Assembly (NCBI GenBank): GCA_023213395.1
Contig: CM041465.1
Span: forward strand, 143,289,741-143,353,740
Origin: Cycas panzhihuaensis
Lineage: Eukaryota; Cycadophyta
DNA length: 64,000 bases
Direction: 5' to 3'
Position numbers and translations under genes: made by a program. Every line of letters begins with the position of its first letter. Position 1 is the stretch's first letter. Below are positions 30,860 through 41,811 of the stretch, in pieces. The notes below the pieces were generated by a model. The model saw nothing but the letters and a program-made list of their open reading frames with translations. It ran no database searches and was not told where the DNA came from.

Positions 30860-33450
30860 AGGACATTCCTACAGCGACAGTATGAAGCTCATCCACGATG
30901 GAGAAAGGCTTACCCTTCGCGGTAGGTTGGGTAAGTGCCTTTCAGAAATCGTAACGACCTGTGCATATAGGAATAGCCTTGGAAAGAGAGGTATTTCTAG
31001 AGGAAGGTTCTCTGGAAGAGGGTCAGAAGGAGCAGAGGAACAAGACGCTCCCGCTGCTTCCTTGGCGGCTTGGAATTACGTAAGGGCGTAAGTAGGAGTT
31101 GCTTCAAGCAACTGGATCACCTTCTTCCCCTTGTTCCGGGGTCGTGAAGGTGACGGGGTATGATGGCTAGGAGAACAAGAGGAGGAAAATGAGTTCCAGG
31201 CACCCTTCCCTTTGTCGCGGGAAGGATGGGTATCAGGCGATCTTCCTCAGTTTCAGTTGCTCTTGGTTTGGGTATTGCAATCGCGCTCCCCATGTTTAGG
31301 GAATGGGTCCTTGTGAACTGGTTGGTCCAAATTAGGCATTGAGGCCCGTTTGGGGGAAGAGTCATGCCAAGGGGCATCCTTAGGATGCTGGGCCCTGCAA
31401 CGCGAATCGTCGTGGAAGCACTCCCCATGAATAGAGTACCACTTCTTCTCAAGCGGAGGGTTTGACCTTCTCGCTTGAGAGGACTGGGTGTTTCCATTCC
31501 TAGGGAGAGGAGCTTGGGTAGTTTGTTGGACTTGTTTATTGGATGTAGGGGATGAAGGAGCTTGAAGCTTGAGTTCCTTCATCGTATGCTCAAACGAGCA
31601 TATGGTTGATGTGAGAGGGTCTAAAGTCCTCTCGGTCAGATGAGAGGAAGACCGGGTAGGTTGTGAAGGTTTGGTATCCTTGGTTTGGGGTGGTGCCTCA
31701 CGGCGCTGTGAGGGCTTAAGAGGTTTCTTGAGACCAGCTTGGATCTCAATAGCCTCCAACGCCAAACACTTGACAATCACAGAGTCACATGTGGTTGCCC
31801 CCATCTTGAGGACTTCCACATGAACTTTGGGACGAAGTGCGTTGACGAAGAGGTCTCGCTTCAGCTCCTTGGGCAATATTGCCTTAGTGGAGTGAATCAA
31901 GTCGTGGAATCACCGCACAAAGTCACGATTCATCTCATCGTGACCTTGTTTGAGTGAAAGAAGTGACTTCATTCCGCTCTCGAATGGACGGGCTACATCG
32001 AAATAGTTGATGAACTCGTCCACCAATTGCTGGAATGAATGGATAGAATGGGCAGGGAGATGGTAGAACCACTTGAGGGCATCACCCTACAAGGATCACG
32101 GGAATAATTTCATTAAAATGTGGTTGTAAGCCCAGTAGTCAATGCATGCTATAGAAAAACTACGCACATGCTCCACCGGGTCTTGCGACGAAGTTCCATC
32201 AAATCTAGGAACTTCAGGAGGATGAGGTGGCATATTGGTTCTTAACGCCTCAATGGACAGAGGTGTTGACCTAAAGTCCATGAAGGGACGTGCCCTTACG
32301 TGGACCATAAAGTCAACAAATGTCATAATAGGTAATGAACAAGGAGCGGATGGGGGTAGAATACCCATCCCTCCTTGAGGAAACGCCCCTTACTGAGAAG
32401 AGGCGTGGGAGTAGGTACCTTGGAAGGGAGTCGGGTTCCCTTGTGAAGGCATAACAAGTGGGATTGCGTTGGATGACAGACAAGATGGATGTGGAACTGG
32501 GTTTTGCCCATATGGGCCACTCGTAGGTGGGGCGACCCCATATGGGTGTAGCGGATCCACCCCATAAACCGGGAAATGGCTTCCTCTACCCTGCCCCCAA
32601 GGTTGAGAAGTATACCCTGGGGGAATGTAGAAAGAAGCACCAACGTGTTGGTTTTGAGGATGTGTGGGAGCGGATCCCACATGACTAGTAGTTGGAATGC
32701 TAGTAGGACCAGCAGGCCTACTAGGAGCAGCATGTACCACATTAGGGGATGGCACATTGGTTTGATTAGGGATGGGTATGCTAACCTTCAATTGAGGGAA
32801 AGACACACCACAAGGAGATCTCGAAACACTAGGACCTTGATGAGAAATGGAAGGCGCGACACGTGCCCCCACTGTAGGAATAGAAAAGGAGCGGGGCACA
32901 TGCGTAGGCACAAAGGGATTCGTTGTCAAAGGAAGAGTAGATGAGGATGAGGCGTGCAGGGGAGGAGCAGAAGAGGAAAAGGCTCCTCCACGAAGAGCAC
33001 CCTCAAGCCATCCAGGATGTGGTTGCAAGCATACCGCACGGCGACACTCGTTGAGAGCTTCAACTACGTCAACGGGAGGGGTTCCTACATACTCGTAAGA
33101 GGTAATTGGGACCTCGAATAAAGTAGGTTCCTCGGGATGCTCCTCATAAGAGTCACCAACTACGTGGCAAGTCTCAAGAGGAGCAGATCCTTCTACCAAG
33201 ATGGGTAGAGGGATGGACATCGAGTGAGAGATGTTGGTCACTTGGGTAATAAAGGGGTTCATCACCCTCTTGGGTGGACCTAGGAATAGAGGAAGGAAAA
33301 GCATGGGTTTCTAAGGTGGAAGTGTGGTAGGCCCAATCAGAAGAGTATCCCTCCATAGTCAGATCAGAATCTGACAAAGGAAGAGGGTGATACTCGGGGT
33401 CTTCTAACAATGGAGGTAGACCGCGCAAACGACGAGAGAAGTGTTACATG
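30860..33450 (-). pseudogene. gag: Gypsy-2 gag with a long Pro/Ser-rich N-terminal region
   Basis: Reading begins near 33447 with an ATG followed at once by a stop, then LRGLPPLLEDPEYHPLPLSD. A frameshift near 33200-33300 leads into a 304-codon stretch (32390-33304), low in known domains and rich in Pro, Ser and Gly (PYGVAPPTSGPYGQNPVPHP). The retrotransposon gag domain follows at about 31880-32370 (RFDGTSSQDPVEHVRSFSIA, DALKWFYHLPAHS), then a Lys/Pro/Ser-rich tail and a histidine/cysteine segment WYSIHGECFHDDSRC near 31400-31440 resembling the knuckle of Tat gags. The N-terminal extension recurs in Gypsy-3 (59660-60812). Confidence 0.87.
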
Positions 33451-33604
33451 CAAAATCAACCAACAAAGTTAGGGAAAAGAAGAGGGCAGTAAAGGCACAC
33501 GCGTTGGGGGCTACCCAATGAAGAGATCAAAATAGGTATAAAAGGATCATAGAAAAGTAGCAAAACCAACGGAAGAGAGCGAAAAATAGCTCCCTTACTA
33601 GCAG

Positions 33605-33622
33605 TCCTCAGTATGGTTGCCA
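33605..33622 (-). promoter_or_regulatory. Primer-binding site of Gypsy-2
   Basis: Minus-strand TGGCAACCATACTGAGGAC begins 1 nt inside the 5' LTR. Gypsy-3 has TAGTGACCATACTGGGGAC at the same place (59501-59519), so a common site is evident. It resembles the TGGCGACT...GGGGAC class of Tat elements; I cannot name the tRNA with certainty. Confidence 0.75.
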
Positions 33623-33623
33623 G

Positions 33624-35624
33624 TGGATGTGCACCTACAGGATAGCTACCTAACTAATAGGTGTGGTGAGAGTGGGTGATGATATAATCGAAGAAGAGAC
33701 CTATAAGTGAAGTAATTACCACGCAGGGCGCCCCGTACGCCAGAGCGCAAGTTCGGGACCTGCAATGGAATATGGCTACCAAAGAGTGATCCTCCACCAC
33801 TTCGAACAAGGGGTGAGGAGGCGTAAGATTAACCTGGGTTGGCCTAAGGAAAGGATCCTCCCACCCTTGGATGGCCGTAACAGGAAGAAGAGGAACCTTC
33901 AAGAGTTTCCCCAGGGTAACGGGAAACGAGGGAGGATAGGCAAGCAGCGGGCCTATAGGCAGGGTCACTTTGGTTATCCGGCGAAGCGGGGAACCAAAAT
34001 GAAAGCAAAGGAGATGACTCAAGAGAGCAGACTAAGGGTATGCCTAAGCAATCTAATCAGGTGCACGAGCAATATGGGAGGCAAGGAGCTTGCACGACTA
34101 AGGAGGATGGCTAGAAATAACAACAAAGAGGTGAAGGGGAGCCAAGGGAGACCTACGACGAACTGGGATGCTATGAAGAACAAGCCAGGCTGCCGGGAGA
34201 AGAGTTGGACAAGGCCAAGCGGCCGGGACTTATGCAAGTTGCCCAGACCTAAGCCTAAACCTACAAACCAGTGCTGCAACATATGACAACGCTGATTTCA
34301 GCGGCCAAGAAAGGGCCAACAAACCCTCGTTTGAGTGCTAAGGGCAGCACGAGGCAAGAGGGAGGATTTGGGGGGCTTAAAGCCACTTGAGGAACATTGA
34401 AGGTGGTACGGAATCCACCCAACTCCTTCCCAAAGCCTATGCCAACCCTTAATACTGCTGCCTTAAGCAACAAAGGCGGGTAAGAGGTGCTGTGACAGAA
34501 GTAGAACAACCCACTGAAAAGAAGAGAACAACCCTCACACAGACAAGCAAGAAACAAGCAAAGTGGAGCATCAATATCATATGAGAAACAATTCAAAGCA
34601 ATAAATACCTGAGTGAGGGAGGCAAGGGGCTTACCTCAGCGAAGGGCTAGCAAGAAGAGGCTGAGAAATTAGCTTAGATCTGTGGTGTAGCAGGTTTGGG
34701 ACCCTGCTAAGGAAGTTGGAAGGAAAACACCTACACTTGGAGCACTTGAAGACTGCCTAGGGCAAGAATCTACTGGAACCTCTCCAAGGGGCCCTCTCTA
34801 GGGTGTGTGAGTGGCTGGGAAGATGTCCTAGCCACACCGAAGGAGAGTTGGGCGATGTAGGAGAGATGCAGGTCCTGTGATAGCAGGCAAAGAAAGAAGA
34901 AGAGCAGTACGTTGTTTCCTTGAGGAGCAATTCAAAAGTGAGCCAAAAAGTCCCAAAAATGAGTAGTTCATGCCTTAAGTACCCAACCTAAACCCTAAAG
35001 CGAGTGATTAGGGCGTGGCTGGGAGAGAGTTGAGTCACAAGCCATGTGGCAGTTTTGCAATAAATGCAAAATTGCCACAGTGGATTTTAAAAAATAAATT
35101 AGAACAACAGATCGTCAAGAAAATCTGCGATCATGGATATTCCGGTGGTATGGCAAAAATCTCGACGGTACGAACCCAAAGGTAAAAAAAGTTCGGGCAA
35201 CACCAGTCGTGGGCGGATGACAAAAGGAGCCAATAGGGGGCTAAGACACCTACCCGGGGGTAAATAAGCCAACAAATGGGTCCAAAAGAGCAAAAATAGG
35301 GCTCAAAGAGTGTGGCAAGTCAACCAAAAGATGACGGGTCATCACACGGGCGGAGGTGGCACAAACCTAGTGGATCTTGGAGTGAGGAGGGCAGATGCTC
35401 GAAGTGAAGTAGCCACCAGGGTGCCACACTCACTGGGAGTGTGTCCCTGCTATAGTCGTCATAGGCTAAAATAAGTATGGACGATGATAAAGTCGCCCAT
35501 AAAGCCACACACATGCAGACATGCAAGCAAACACCCATCAAATGAAAGTAATGACAAGGTGAGAAACATACCTGCACTTACCTGAGTCGGTGGTTTCGTA
35601 TCCATTCTTGGAAGCTGGGAAACA
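33624..35624 (-). repeat. 5' LTR of Gypsy-2 (2001 bp, internally deleted)
   Basis: Begins TGGATGTG and ends GGGAAACA. Collinear with the 3' LTR except that the counterpart of 22551-23242 is missing at about 34103. The deletion joint lies at CTAAG|GAGGATGG, with CTAAG and CCAAG at the two ends in the longer copy, suggesting a short-homology deletion after insertion. Confidence 0.93.
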
Positions 35625-35629
35625 CTAGG
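35625..35629. repeat. Target-site duplication of Gypsy-2, right copy
   Basis: CTAGG, identical to 22065-22069. Confidence 0.92.
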
Positions 35630-36080
35630 GCCTAGAAAAGAGCCATGGGATCTCTTAATTTTTAAAATCGATCCAAAAATTGGTTATATAATCTATCCCA
35701 TGATAGACTCTATGTTGTAACATATTGGAACCATGCAACTACTACTCCCTACAAGGTGGACAAAAAACAAGCTTTTATCTCCTCTAGGCCTGTATATTTC
35801 TTTATCTTCAGCATATTTTTAAACAATGCTAAATGATTTCCAGGTTCTGTTGATCCATCAAATTGTATTCTTAAAAATGCAGAATCATTTTTCACAATTA
35901 TATAAGGTCCCACTAGTCCTAATCCACTTCCTTGGTATGTTCCTTATAATGGTGGATTACCACTTCCTCCTACATTATAAATAATGATTGATTCGATGAT
36001 GATTTGCCACCTCCTAAGTTTCCTCCTGGTGGTGTACTTCCTCTATATGTACTTCCTCTAGAGCTCACCATTGTAACTTT
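35630..36080 (-). pseudogene. gag: Gypsy-1 gag, N-terminal part
   Basis: Starts MVSSRGSTYRGSTPPGG at about 36072 on the minus strand. It then shifts frame to NDSAFLRIQFDGSTEPGNHL and continues ALFKNMLKIKKYTGLEEIK and SLSWDRLYNQFLDRF, typical of the retrotransposon gag domain. It stops at DPMALF, where Gypsy-2 is inserted, and continues at 22064. The FDGSTEPGN start motif makes the assignment firm despite stops. Confidence 0.82.
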
Positions 36081-36607
36081 GAATAATAGATTCAAAATAT
36101 GGCTTAAGGGAGTTCTGACTTCCACTAAATAATGGTTCTACTCTCTATTTATTGTGCTATACAATTCTAGTTTAATCGAACTATTTCGTTTCTCTTATAT
36201 TACTAATTCTTTTGTGATTTCTTTATGAATTTCCTTCGCTTGAGTTTCTACTTCATGGGGATTGTCTTCTAATGTGTACCCTTAGATACTTTTAATTATG
36301 ATTATCTTCTCTCTGATAGGATCCTCTAATATTTTTGCCTTTATTTACCTATCTTCTTTCTTAATTGACTTATGTCCTGAACTCGAGTAACCAAGTGGTC
36401 ATCTCTTCACTTACTTCCTTGGCATAATTATAAATCTCAACTTTTTTACTCTATACTGGAGTCTCTCATTCTCTCAAAACCCTCCACATTATTTTCGTGA
36501 TTCTTTTTCTAATTTAGGTGGCATGGAAGAGGTCTCGTTATTTACTTGGTTCTATCCATTCTAATATTGTCGAGTCCTCTAGATTTCAATAGGCAATAGA
36601 ACCAATG
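36081..36607 (-). other. Gypsy-1 leader and probable primer-binding site
   Basis: Untranslated DNA between gag and the 5' LTR. At 36592-36604 the minus strand reads TTGGTTCTATTGC, a weak match to the TGGCGCCGTTGCC type of site (tRNA-Asp) used by several plant Gypsy lineages. No coding frame. Confidence 0.45.
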
Positions 36608-37630
36608 TGTGCTATGCACCTATCCATGACATCATTGCTTATAATAAATTATATAAGCATAAGGAACAATCAATATGATGCAAAACATGATATCATTACA
36701 ATAGGGAACTACATCTAGTCCTCTCTCAACTAGATGTAGACCCGATAGTATATAAAAGATGGACTGCTAAACTGACTTACACCTGGATGAGAATTATAGG
36801 CCAAAAGGTATCTTGGTCGACTACCTACTACTATACAAAAAATAAAAAGAACATATATCTTATCCTTTCCTTTTTCCTTTAAATACATGATTCCTAATGG
36901 CCTCAATCAAAATAAGTTACAACAGGTATAACAGTTAATTCTTGTATGTATAAAATATAATTTATTTAAAATAATATTCTTTAGTAGACTACGATCTACT
37001 TGCAATCCCAACTTGAATCACGATTTGCTTGTAATCTTGACTCTAATTACGATCTACTCGAGATCTTAGACCAAACGATGATCTACTCATAATCTCGTCC
37101 TGGACTACGATCTGCTTGTGATCTCAACTTAAACCATGATCTACTCGCAATCTCAGCCCAAACTATGATCTGCTCACAATATTGGCCCAAGTCATGATAT
37201 GCTTGTAATACTTGCCTAAATCACAATCTACCCGCAATGTTTATCCAAGTCACGATCTGCTTATAATCTTTTCCTGAATCATGATCTACTCACAATGTCT
37301 GTCCAAGTCATGATCTATTCATAACCTTTCTTAATTTATGATTTGCTCACAATGTCTATCCAAGTCATGATTTGCTTACAATCTTTGCTTGAATCACGAT
37401 TTGCTCACAATGTTTATCCAAATCATGACCTATTTACAATCTTAACTTAAATTATAATATGCTCGTAATATCTATCAAATCATGACTTACTCACAATATC
37501 AATAAAAAACCTGTGATCTACTCACAGTCCAAGTAGACTATAATTTGCTCGTAATCTAATTAGATTGTAATCTGCCATGATCTAATTGTAAAAATCTTTA
37601 GAAAATTATATGTTCCTTTTTTCCCCCACA
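36608..37630 (-). repeat. 5' LTR of Gypsy-1 (1023 bp)
   Basis: TGTGCTATGCACC start and CCCCCACA end. Aligned with 8508-9352; the 178-bp extra length corresponds to about six additional units of the 29-bp array inside it. Confidence 0.8.
36991..37590 (-). repeat. 29-bp GATC-centred tandem array in the Gypsy-1 5' LTR
   Basis: About 20 units. Three consecutive exact 29-bp steps can be seen from 37135 to 37221, each starting ATGATCTACT, ATGATCTGCT or ATGATATGCT. Units are C/T-divergent but keep phase. The same array with fewer units is in the other LTR. Confidence 0.8.
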
Positions 37631-38435
37631 TAGGAGTAAAGTTGAATATATGATAAATATATGCAATAAAGGTAATGCTAAATAGAAGTATTAGTGATAA
37701 TAAAGGGTAGGATAAAGGTCAATGAAATACATTTTTATCAATTCTACTCTTATTGATTGATAAATTATTAGCCCATACCTAATAAATAAATGTAATAACA
37801 ACATCTGTCAGGTACTTAATTATTGAAATGAGACCAATATAATACTTATAGGCTAGAAAATCATAAATTAACATGCATGTTCTTAGTATTTAGGAAGGTA
37901 GAAAATAACTTAAGTAATGGCTAACCAATATTTTAGAATGATACTCATCTTAATATGAAGGTTGTTGATAGGTCTATGATGGCAAATTATGTAGAGAAAT
38001 AATATAAAGGACTTAAGAAAGAAGGGGAATAGGCTTTAGTTGAGTTTAACTTGATATATTTCCTAGCTACTATATTTTTCTGATGAGCATATGTCATGTG
38101 CCAAGAGTATTCTTCTTCTATTTTTTTCTTTCCTTGATTATCCTTTCTTTTCTTATTCTTCCACTCATTACATATAATGGTGAAGATGACCTCATACCTA
38201 CTAGATTCAAAAATCTAGAAGTTTCTCATGTATATAAGTTTTAGTTACTAAAGGTTTTATAATATTTTTCTTAGTAGTTTATATTAGGGAGTTATATTGA
38301 GTAGCAATTGGTGCTTGGGTATTTCTTTATAATCAAATTATAAAAAGTTTAGATTCATATCATTGTAATGTAGTTTTCTCTGAGAATAAATAAAATATTT
38401 TAATTTACCTTTTAATGAGAATTTAGACATGGTCA
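37631..38435. other. AT-rich region, probable continuation of the Copia-2 leader
   Basis: About 800 bp with no coding frame I can support, between the Gypsy-1 LTR and a Copia primer site at 38436. If Gypsy-1 landed in the leader of Copia-2, this is the primer-proximal part of that leader. Nothing else is seen. Confidence 0.4.
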
Positions 38436-38452
38436 AGCTTTCCCTAATGCCA
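38436..38452 (-). promoter_or_regulatory. Degenerate primer-binding site (Copia-2)
   Basis: Minus-strand TGGCATTAGGGAAAGCT, a decayed version of TGGTATCAGAGC, directly adjoining the LTR start TGTTGAAT at 38453. It faces left, so this LTR is the 5' LTR of an element to its left. Confidence 0.5.
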
Positions 38453-39018
38453 TGTTGAATTCCTGTTAAATCTTTGCTGGTTTTTCATAGTATACATGAA
38501 AATCAAATAGAAGAATAAACATAAAATACATAGGTTTTAACATGGAAAATCCTTTTGGGAGAAAACCCACACACAAAGTAATAGTTGATGATTAATTAAA
38601 TGCACCAATGATTATATTATTTCCTTCTCACTTCTATTCTACCCTATATTAGATCCATTATAAATGATCCAACAAGTATAAACATGAAGAGTTTTGACTC
38701 TTCCAAAAGATCTAAGACTCTTTTAAATGGTTTTGCCTTGACAAACTTTAATACTTATGCCTTTCACATTTCAATCCTTTATGTCCCTTTGAATCTCAAT
38801 AATTGTGACAAGTGCCTTAACTCAACCTACACATGCTTCAAGTTAATATTAAAAAATAATAAAATTAATAAAGAGCGTGTACCTGAATAGAGTTATGTCA
38901 GCAAACAGTGGCTATTGGTGGTTGATTTATGGCTCAAGGTGCCATAGGGACTCCTAAAGGTGGCTTTGAAAGGCCCTAGGTGCACATCTACATATGCACA
39001 TTGGGTGTTATCCCAACA
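38453..39018 (-). repeat. LTR shared by Copia-2 (5') and Copia-3 (3') (566 bp)
   Basis: TGTTGAAT start and ATCCCAACA end. A primer-binding site lies on its left and a polypurine tract (minus-strand TATAGGGGAGAA) on its right, so it serves elements on both sides, as in a tandem made by unequal recombination. Its right-hand 210 bp (38810-39018) match 50668-50870; its left-hand part does not match the corresponding part of that LTR. Confidence 0.6.
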
Positions 39019-39024
39019 TTCTCC

Positions 39025-39640
39025 CCTATAATGCCCAATGTGAATAACTTTTAAGCTATCTCTGAATTTCTAGAATTTAACTTTGCCCAATGCCTTTGTA
39101 AATATATCCACTATTTAGTCTTCAATGCTATAATAGGCCAATTTAATTTCTTTTGCTTACTCTAGTTCTCAAATGAAGTGATATTGAGTCTCAATGTATT
39201 TCATTTTACTATGAAAAAGTAGATTCTTTGTCATTTGAATAATGCTCTAATTGTCATACCAAATTCTGGTGCGACCTTTCTCTTTTAGCTGGAAATCTTG
39301 TAGTAGTCTTCTCAACCAAACTGATTCACATGCACCTACTATTATTACTTTATACTATGTCTTAGTTGTAGATAAGGGAACTGTATTCTATTTATTTGTA
39401 CTCCATGCTATAACTCCTATCCAATTTGAGTCTATATAGCCAGTTAACTGAAATTTTGGAGAATCTTTGTAGTATAGCCCATGTTCTAGAGTTCCTTTAA
39501 GATATTAAAGAATTATCTTAGATGCTTGCTAATGGGTGGTCTTTGGATCTTGCAAAAACCTAGACACAATACTGGCTAAGTGTGTTATATTTGGTTGAGT
39601 GGATGCCAAATATATTAAGCTACCAATAAGTTATCAGTAA
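39025..39640 (-). pseudogene. pol: Copia-3 RNase H
   Basis: Minus-strand LTGYIDSNWIGVI near 39405-39445 holds the first Asp region. The C-terminal DIFTKALGKVKF near 39080-39115 and RDSLKV close the domain, next to the polypurine tract. Middle parts such as ESVWLRRLLQDFQLKEKG near 39270-39325 are readable. Stops interrupt it in several places. Confidence 0.78.
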
Positions 39641-40462
39641 AGTGTAGGATTGATTGATGTAGAGTCATCTAACTTGGAGAGATTGATTCTAGTTTTTGCA
39701 GGAGTTGCCAATGGTTTATAATCTATCATCCTAAACTTTTATAATAAATCCAAGGTATATTTCCATTGGGAAATAAAAAGTCCCTTCTTGTCTTGCCATA
39801 CTTCCAAGCCTAGTATATAATGCATTAGCCCCAAATCTATCATCTCAAATTCTTTACACATAGTATCTTTGAATTGTTATAATAAGTGGGATTCATTTCT
39901 AGTATATATAAGGTCATCCATATAAAGTCCTATGATTAGGATTAAATCTCCCTTGATTTAAATGTATGGATTAGGATCTGCTTGAGATATTTCAAACCCT
40001 TGATCTCTAAAGTATTTATCTATGTGAGAATACTAAGCCCTGGGTGCTTGTTTTAAACCATAGAGTGTCTTTTTTAGTTTATACACTTTGTTTTCTACCC
40101 TTGTGACTTCAAAACTAAGGGATTGAGTGACATAAATATCCTCATTGATATAGCTATTGAGGAAGGCACTTTTAACATTTATTGGGTAAACTTTCCAATC
40201 CATTTGGGCTGCTAAGCTCATCATCATTCTAACTGTTTCCATCCAAGCAACATGGACAAAAGTTTCAGTATATTCAAAGCTTTCTTTTTAAGCATACCCC
40301 TTAGCAACTAATCTAGCCTTGTATTTGTCAATAGAGCCATCTGAATGAAACTTAGTCTTGTAGATCCATTTGGTGCTAATATTTTTTTTCTTTGGAGGTA
40401 AATTAACTAGCTCCTAAGTGTCATTTTTAACAATAGAGTTGTATTCATCTTCCATTTCTTTT
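39641..40462 (-). pseudogene. pol: Copia-3 reverse transcriptase
   Basis: An open stretch (40033-40242) reads MDWKVYPINVKSAFLNSYIN and VYKLKKTLYGLKQAPRA. The catalytic segment IIGLYMDDLIYT lies at about 39910-39945, keeping both aspartates. LGLMHYILGLEVWQDKKGLF and SLIYLASTQPNITHLASIVS continue it. Upstream, near 40320-40370, IYKTKFHSDGSIDKYKARLV gives the finger region. Isolated stops occur. Confidence 0.88.
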
Positions 40463-41811
40463 CACCAACATGTATGTTGATTAGCCTCTTCAAAGGTTCG
40501 AGGCTCATGAGTCTCCAATACTTTGCTCATGAGGGCAAAATTAACCCTATATGAGCATGTAGATCTATAATTATTATCCAATATTACCCAAGTCATGATT
40601 CTGATGAACCTATTTTGGTAGATTTTGTGGTGGAGGTTGATAAGAAGTTCCCTCCCCACTAGGTTCATTAATGACTCTTCTAGATTCAAACATAGGAGGC
40701 ACATATTTAGATTTGGATGATGTATCAAACTTAATTGTAACTTTCTTATTCTTTTCTTAAATGTCTCAATAATAGGTACCCTCTTGGAATTAACATCTCT
40801 ATTTAACATGACACTTTTTTATTTGGGGTCATAAACTTTATATGACTTGGATGTTTTACTATAACCAAGGAATATGTATTTGATGTTATGATCGTCTAAC
40901 TTGCATCTTTGTTTATTAGGAATGTAAGCATAGGCTAAGCATCTGAAGACTCTAAGATGATATATGCTTGGTTTGTAACCTATCCAAGCTTCTTTATGAG
41001 TTTTCCACCTAAGGTCATTGGTGGAGCATCTATTGAGTAAATAAACTGTTATGTGTACTACTTCAATCCAAAATTCATGTCCCAAATTCTTGTCCTTTAA
41101 CATACACCTAGCCATTTTAATTATTGTGCAAATTTTCCTTTCTTCTACACCATTTTGTTATGGGGTATAGGAATTAGTGAATTGTATTCTAATGCCATGG
41201 TGAATACAATAATCCTTGAATGCATTGGAGATAAATTCTCCCCTATTATCTAATATTAAGGATAGTAACTTATATCCACTTTGCCCCTCTACAAAGTTTT
41301 TGAAGTCAATAAAGTGTTGAAAGGAATCTAATATATATTTGAGGAAGAATACCCATGTTTTCCTTATGAAATCATCTATGAATATGATGAAGTACCTAGC
41401 ACCTGCTACAGAGAGAATGTTTATAGGACTATAAATATCTATATATATCAATTGAAGTGGACCTAATGCTTGATGATTAAAGTTTGGAAAACTTTCCCTA
41501 TGATGTTTGCCAAGAAGAAATCCTTCACATAGGTTTTTGTTCACTTTAATATGTGGTAATCCATTTACCATATCCATTTTCTTTATAAGGGTTAAACTAT
41601 TGTAATTAAGATGGCCAAATCTTCTATGCCATAATTCACTATCCAATTTAGTTAAAGTTCTTAGGGCATATGTATCTAAAGGAGTAAGAATGAGTTTAAA
41701 TAATTGATCCTTGGTCATATTCCCTTTTGCTACTATAGCTTTATTTCTCCTTTTATCTTTGGTTACACAATTATTATTGTCAAAGATAACTTTGTAGCCT
41801 TGTCCCATCAT
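40463..41811 (-). pseudogene. pol: Copia-3 integrase and integrase-RT linker
   Basis: The open stretch 41158-41811 starts at the pre-integrase region. It has LWHRRFGHLNYNSLTLIKK (zinc-binding His pair), YIDIYSPI (first Asp), FIIFIDDFIRKTWVFFLK and ILDNRGEFISNAF (second Asp; the usual DNGGEF is altered). After a stop, QNGVEERK near 41140-41160 supplies the Glu. 40819-41115 gives the C-terminal part, YIFLGYSKTSKSYKVYDP. 40463-40810 is variable linker with no domain. Confidence 0.9.

Larger units (their letters stand above)
22070..35624 (-). mobile_element. Gypsy-2: 13.6-kb Tat-like element with a second RNase H
   Basis: A structurally complete element: LTRs of 2698 and 2001 bp, exact 5-bp target duplication, polypurine tract, primer site, gag, protease, RT, RNase H, integrase, then a separate aRNH ORF beside the 3' LTR. 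It is visibly richer in G+C than its flanks. The first 155 bp of the LTR U5 ends differ at about 14 sites by my count. Long LTRs, the domain set and the primer site resemble the Tat/Ogre/Retand group. It was inserted in the gag of Gypsy-1, whose frame reads straight across the empty site (DPMALF on one side, LAKMK on the other). Stops in most domains make this copy inactive. Confidence 0.95.
8508..37630 (-). mobile_element. Gypsy-1: old Ty3/Gypsy element opened by two later insertions
   Basis: The LTRs at 8508-9352 and 36608-37630 align over most of their length but differ at roughly one site in six over the first 230 bp by my count. Internal order on the minus strand is gag, zinc knuckle, protease, RT, RNase H, integrase, then an extra coding region. 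Removing Copia-1 (15241-20586) and Gypsy-2 (22070-35624) leaves about 10.2 kb. The gag frame reads on across the Gypsy-2 insertion site once one target duplication is removed, proving that the flanks belong together. The Gypsy-1 target duplication is not clear: outside the LTRs I see GGAGATA and TAGGAGT. Athila/Tat-like by layout and primer site; the lineage is uncertain. Confidence 0.85.

Noticed and set aside
32576-33098. Plus-strand frames of 122 and 83 codons
   Set aside because: Antisense shadows of the Gypsy-2 gag N-terminal region.
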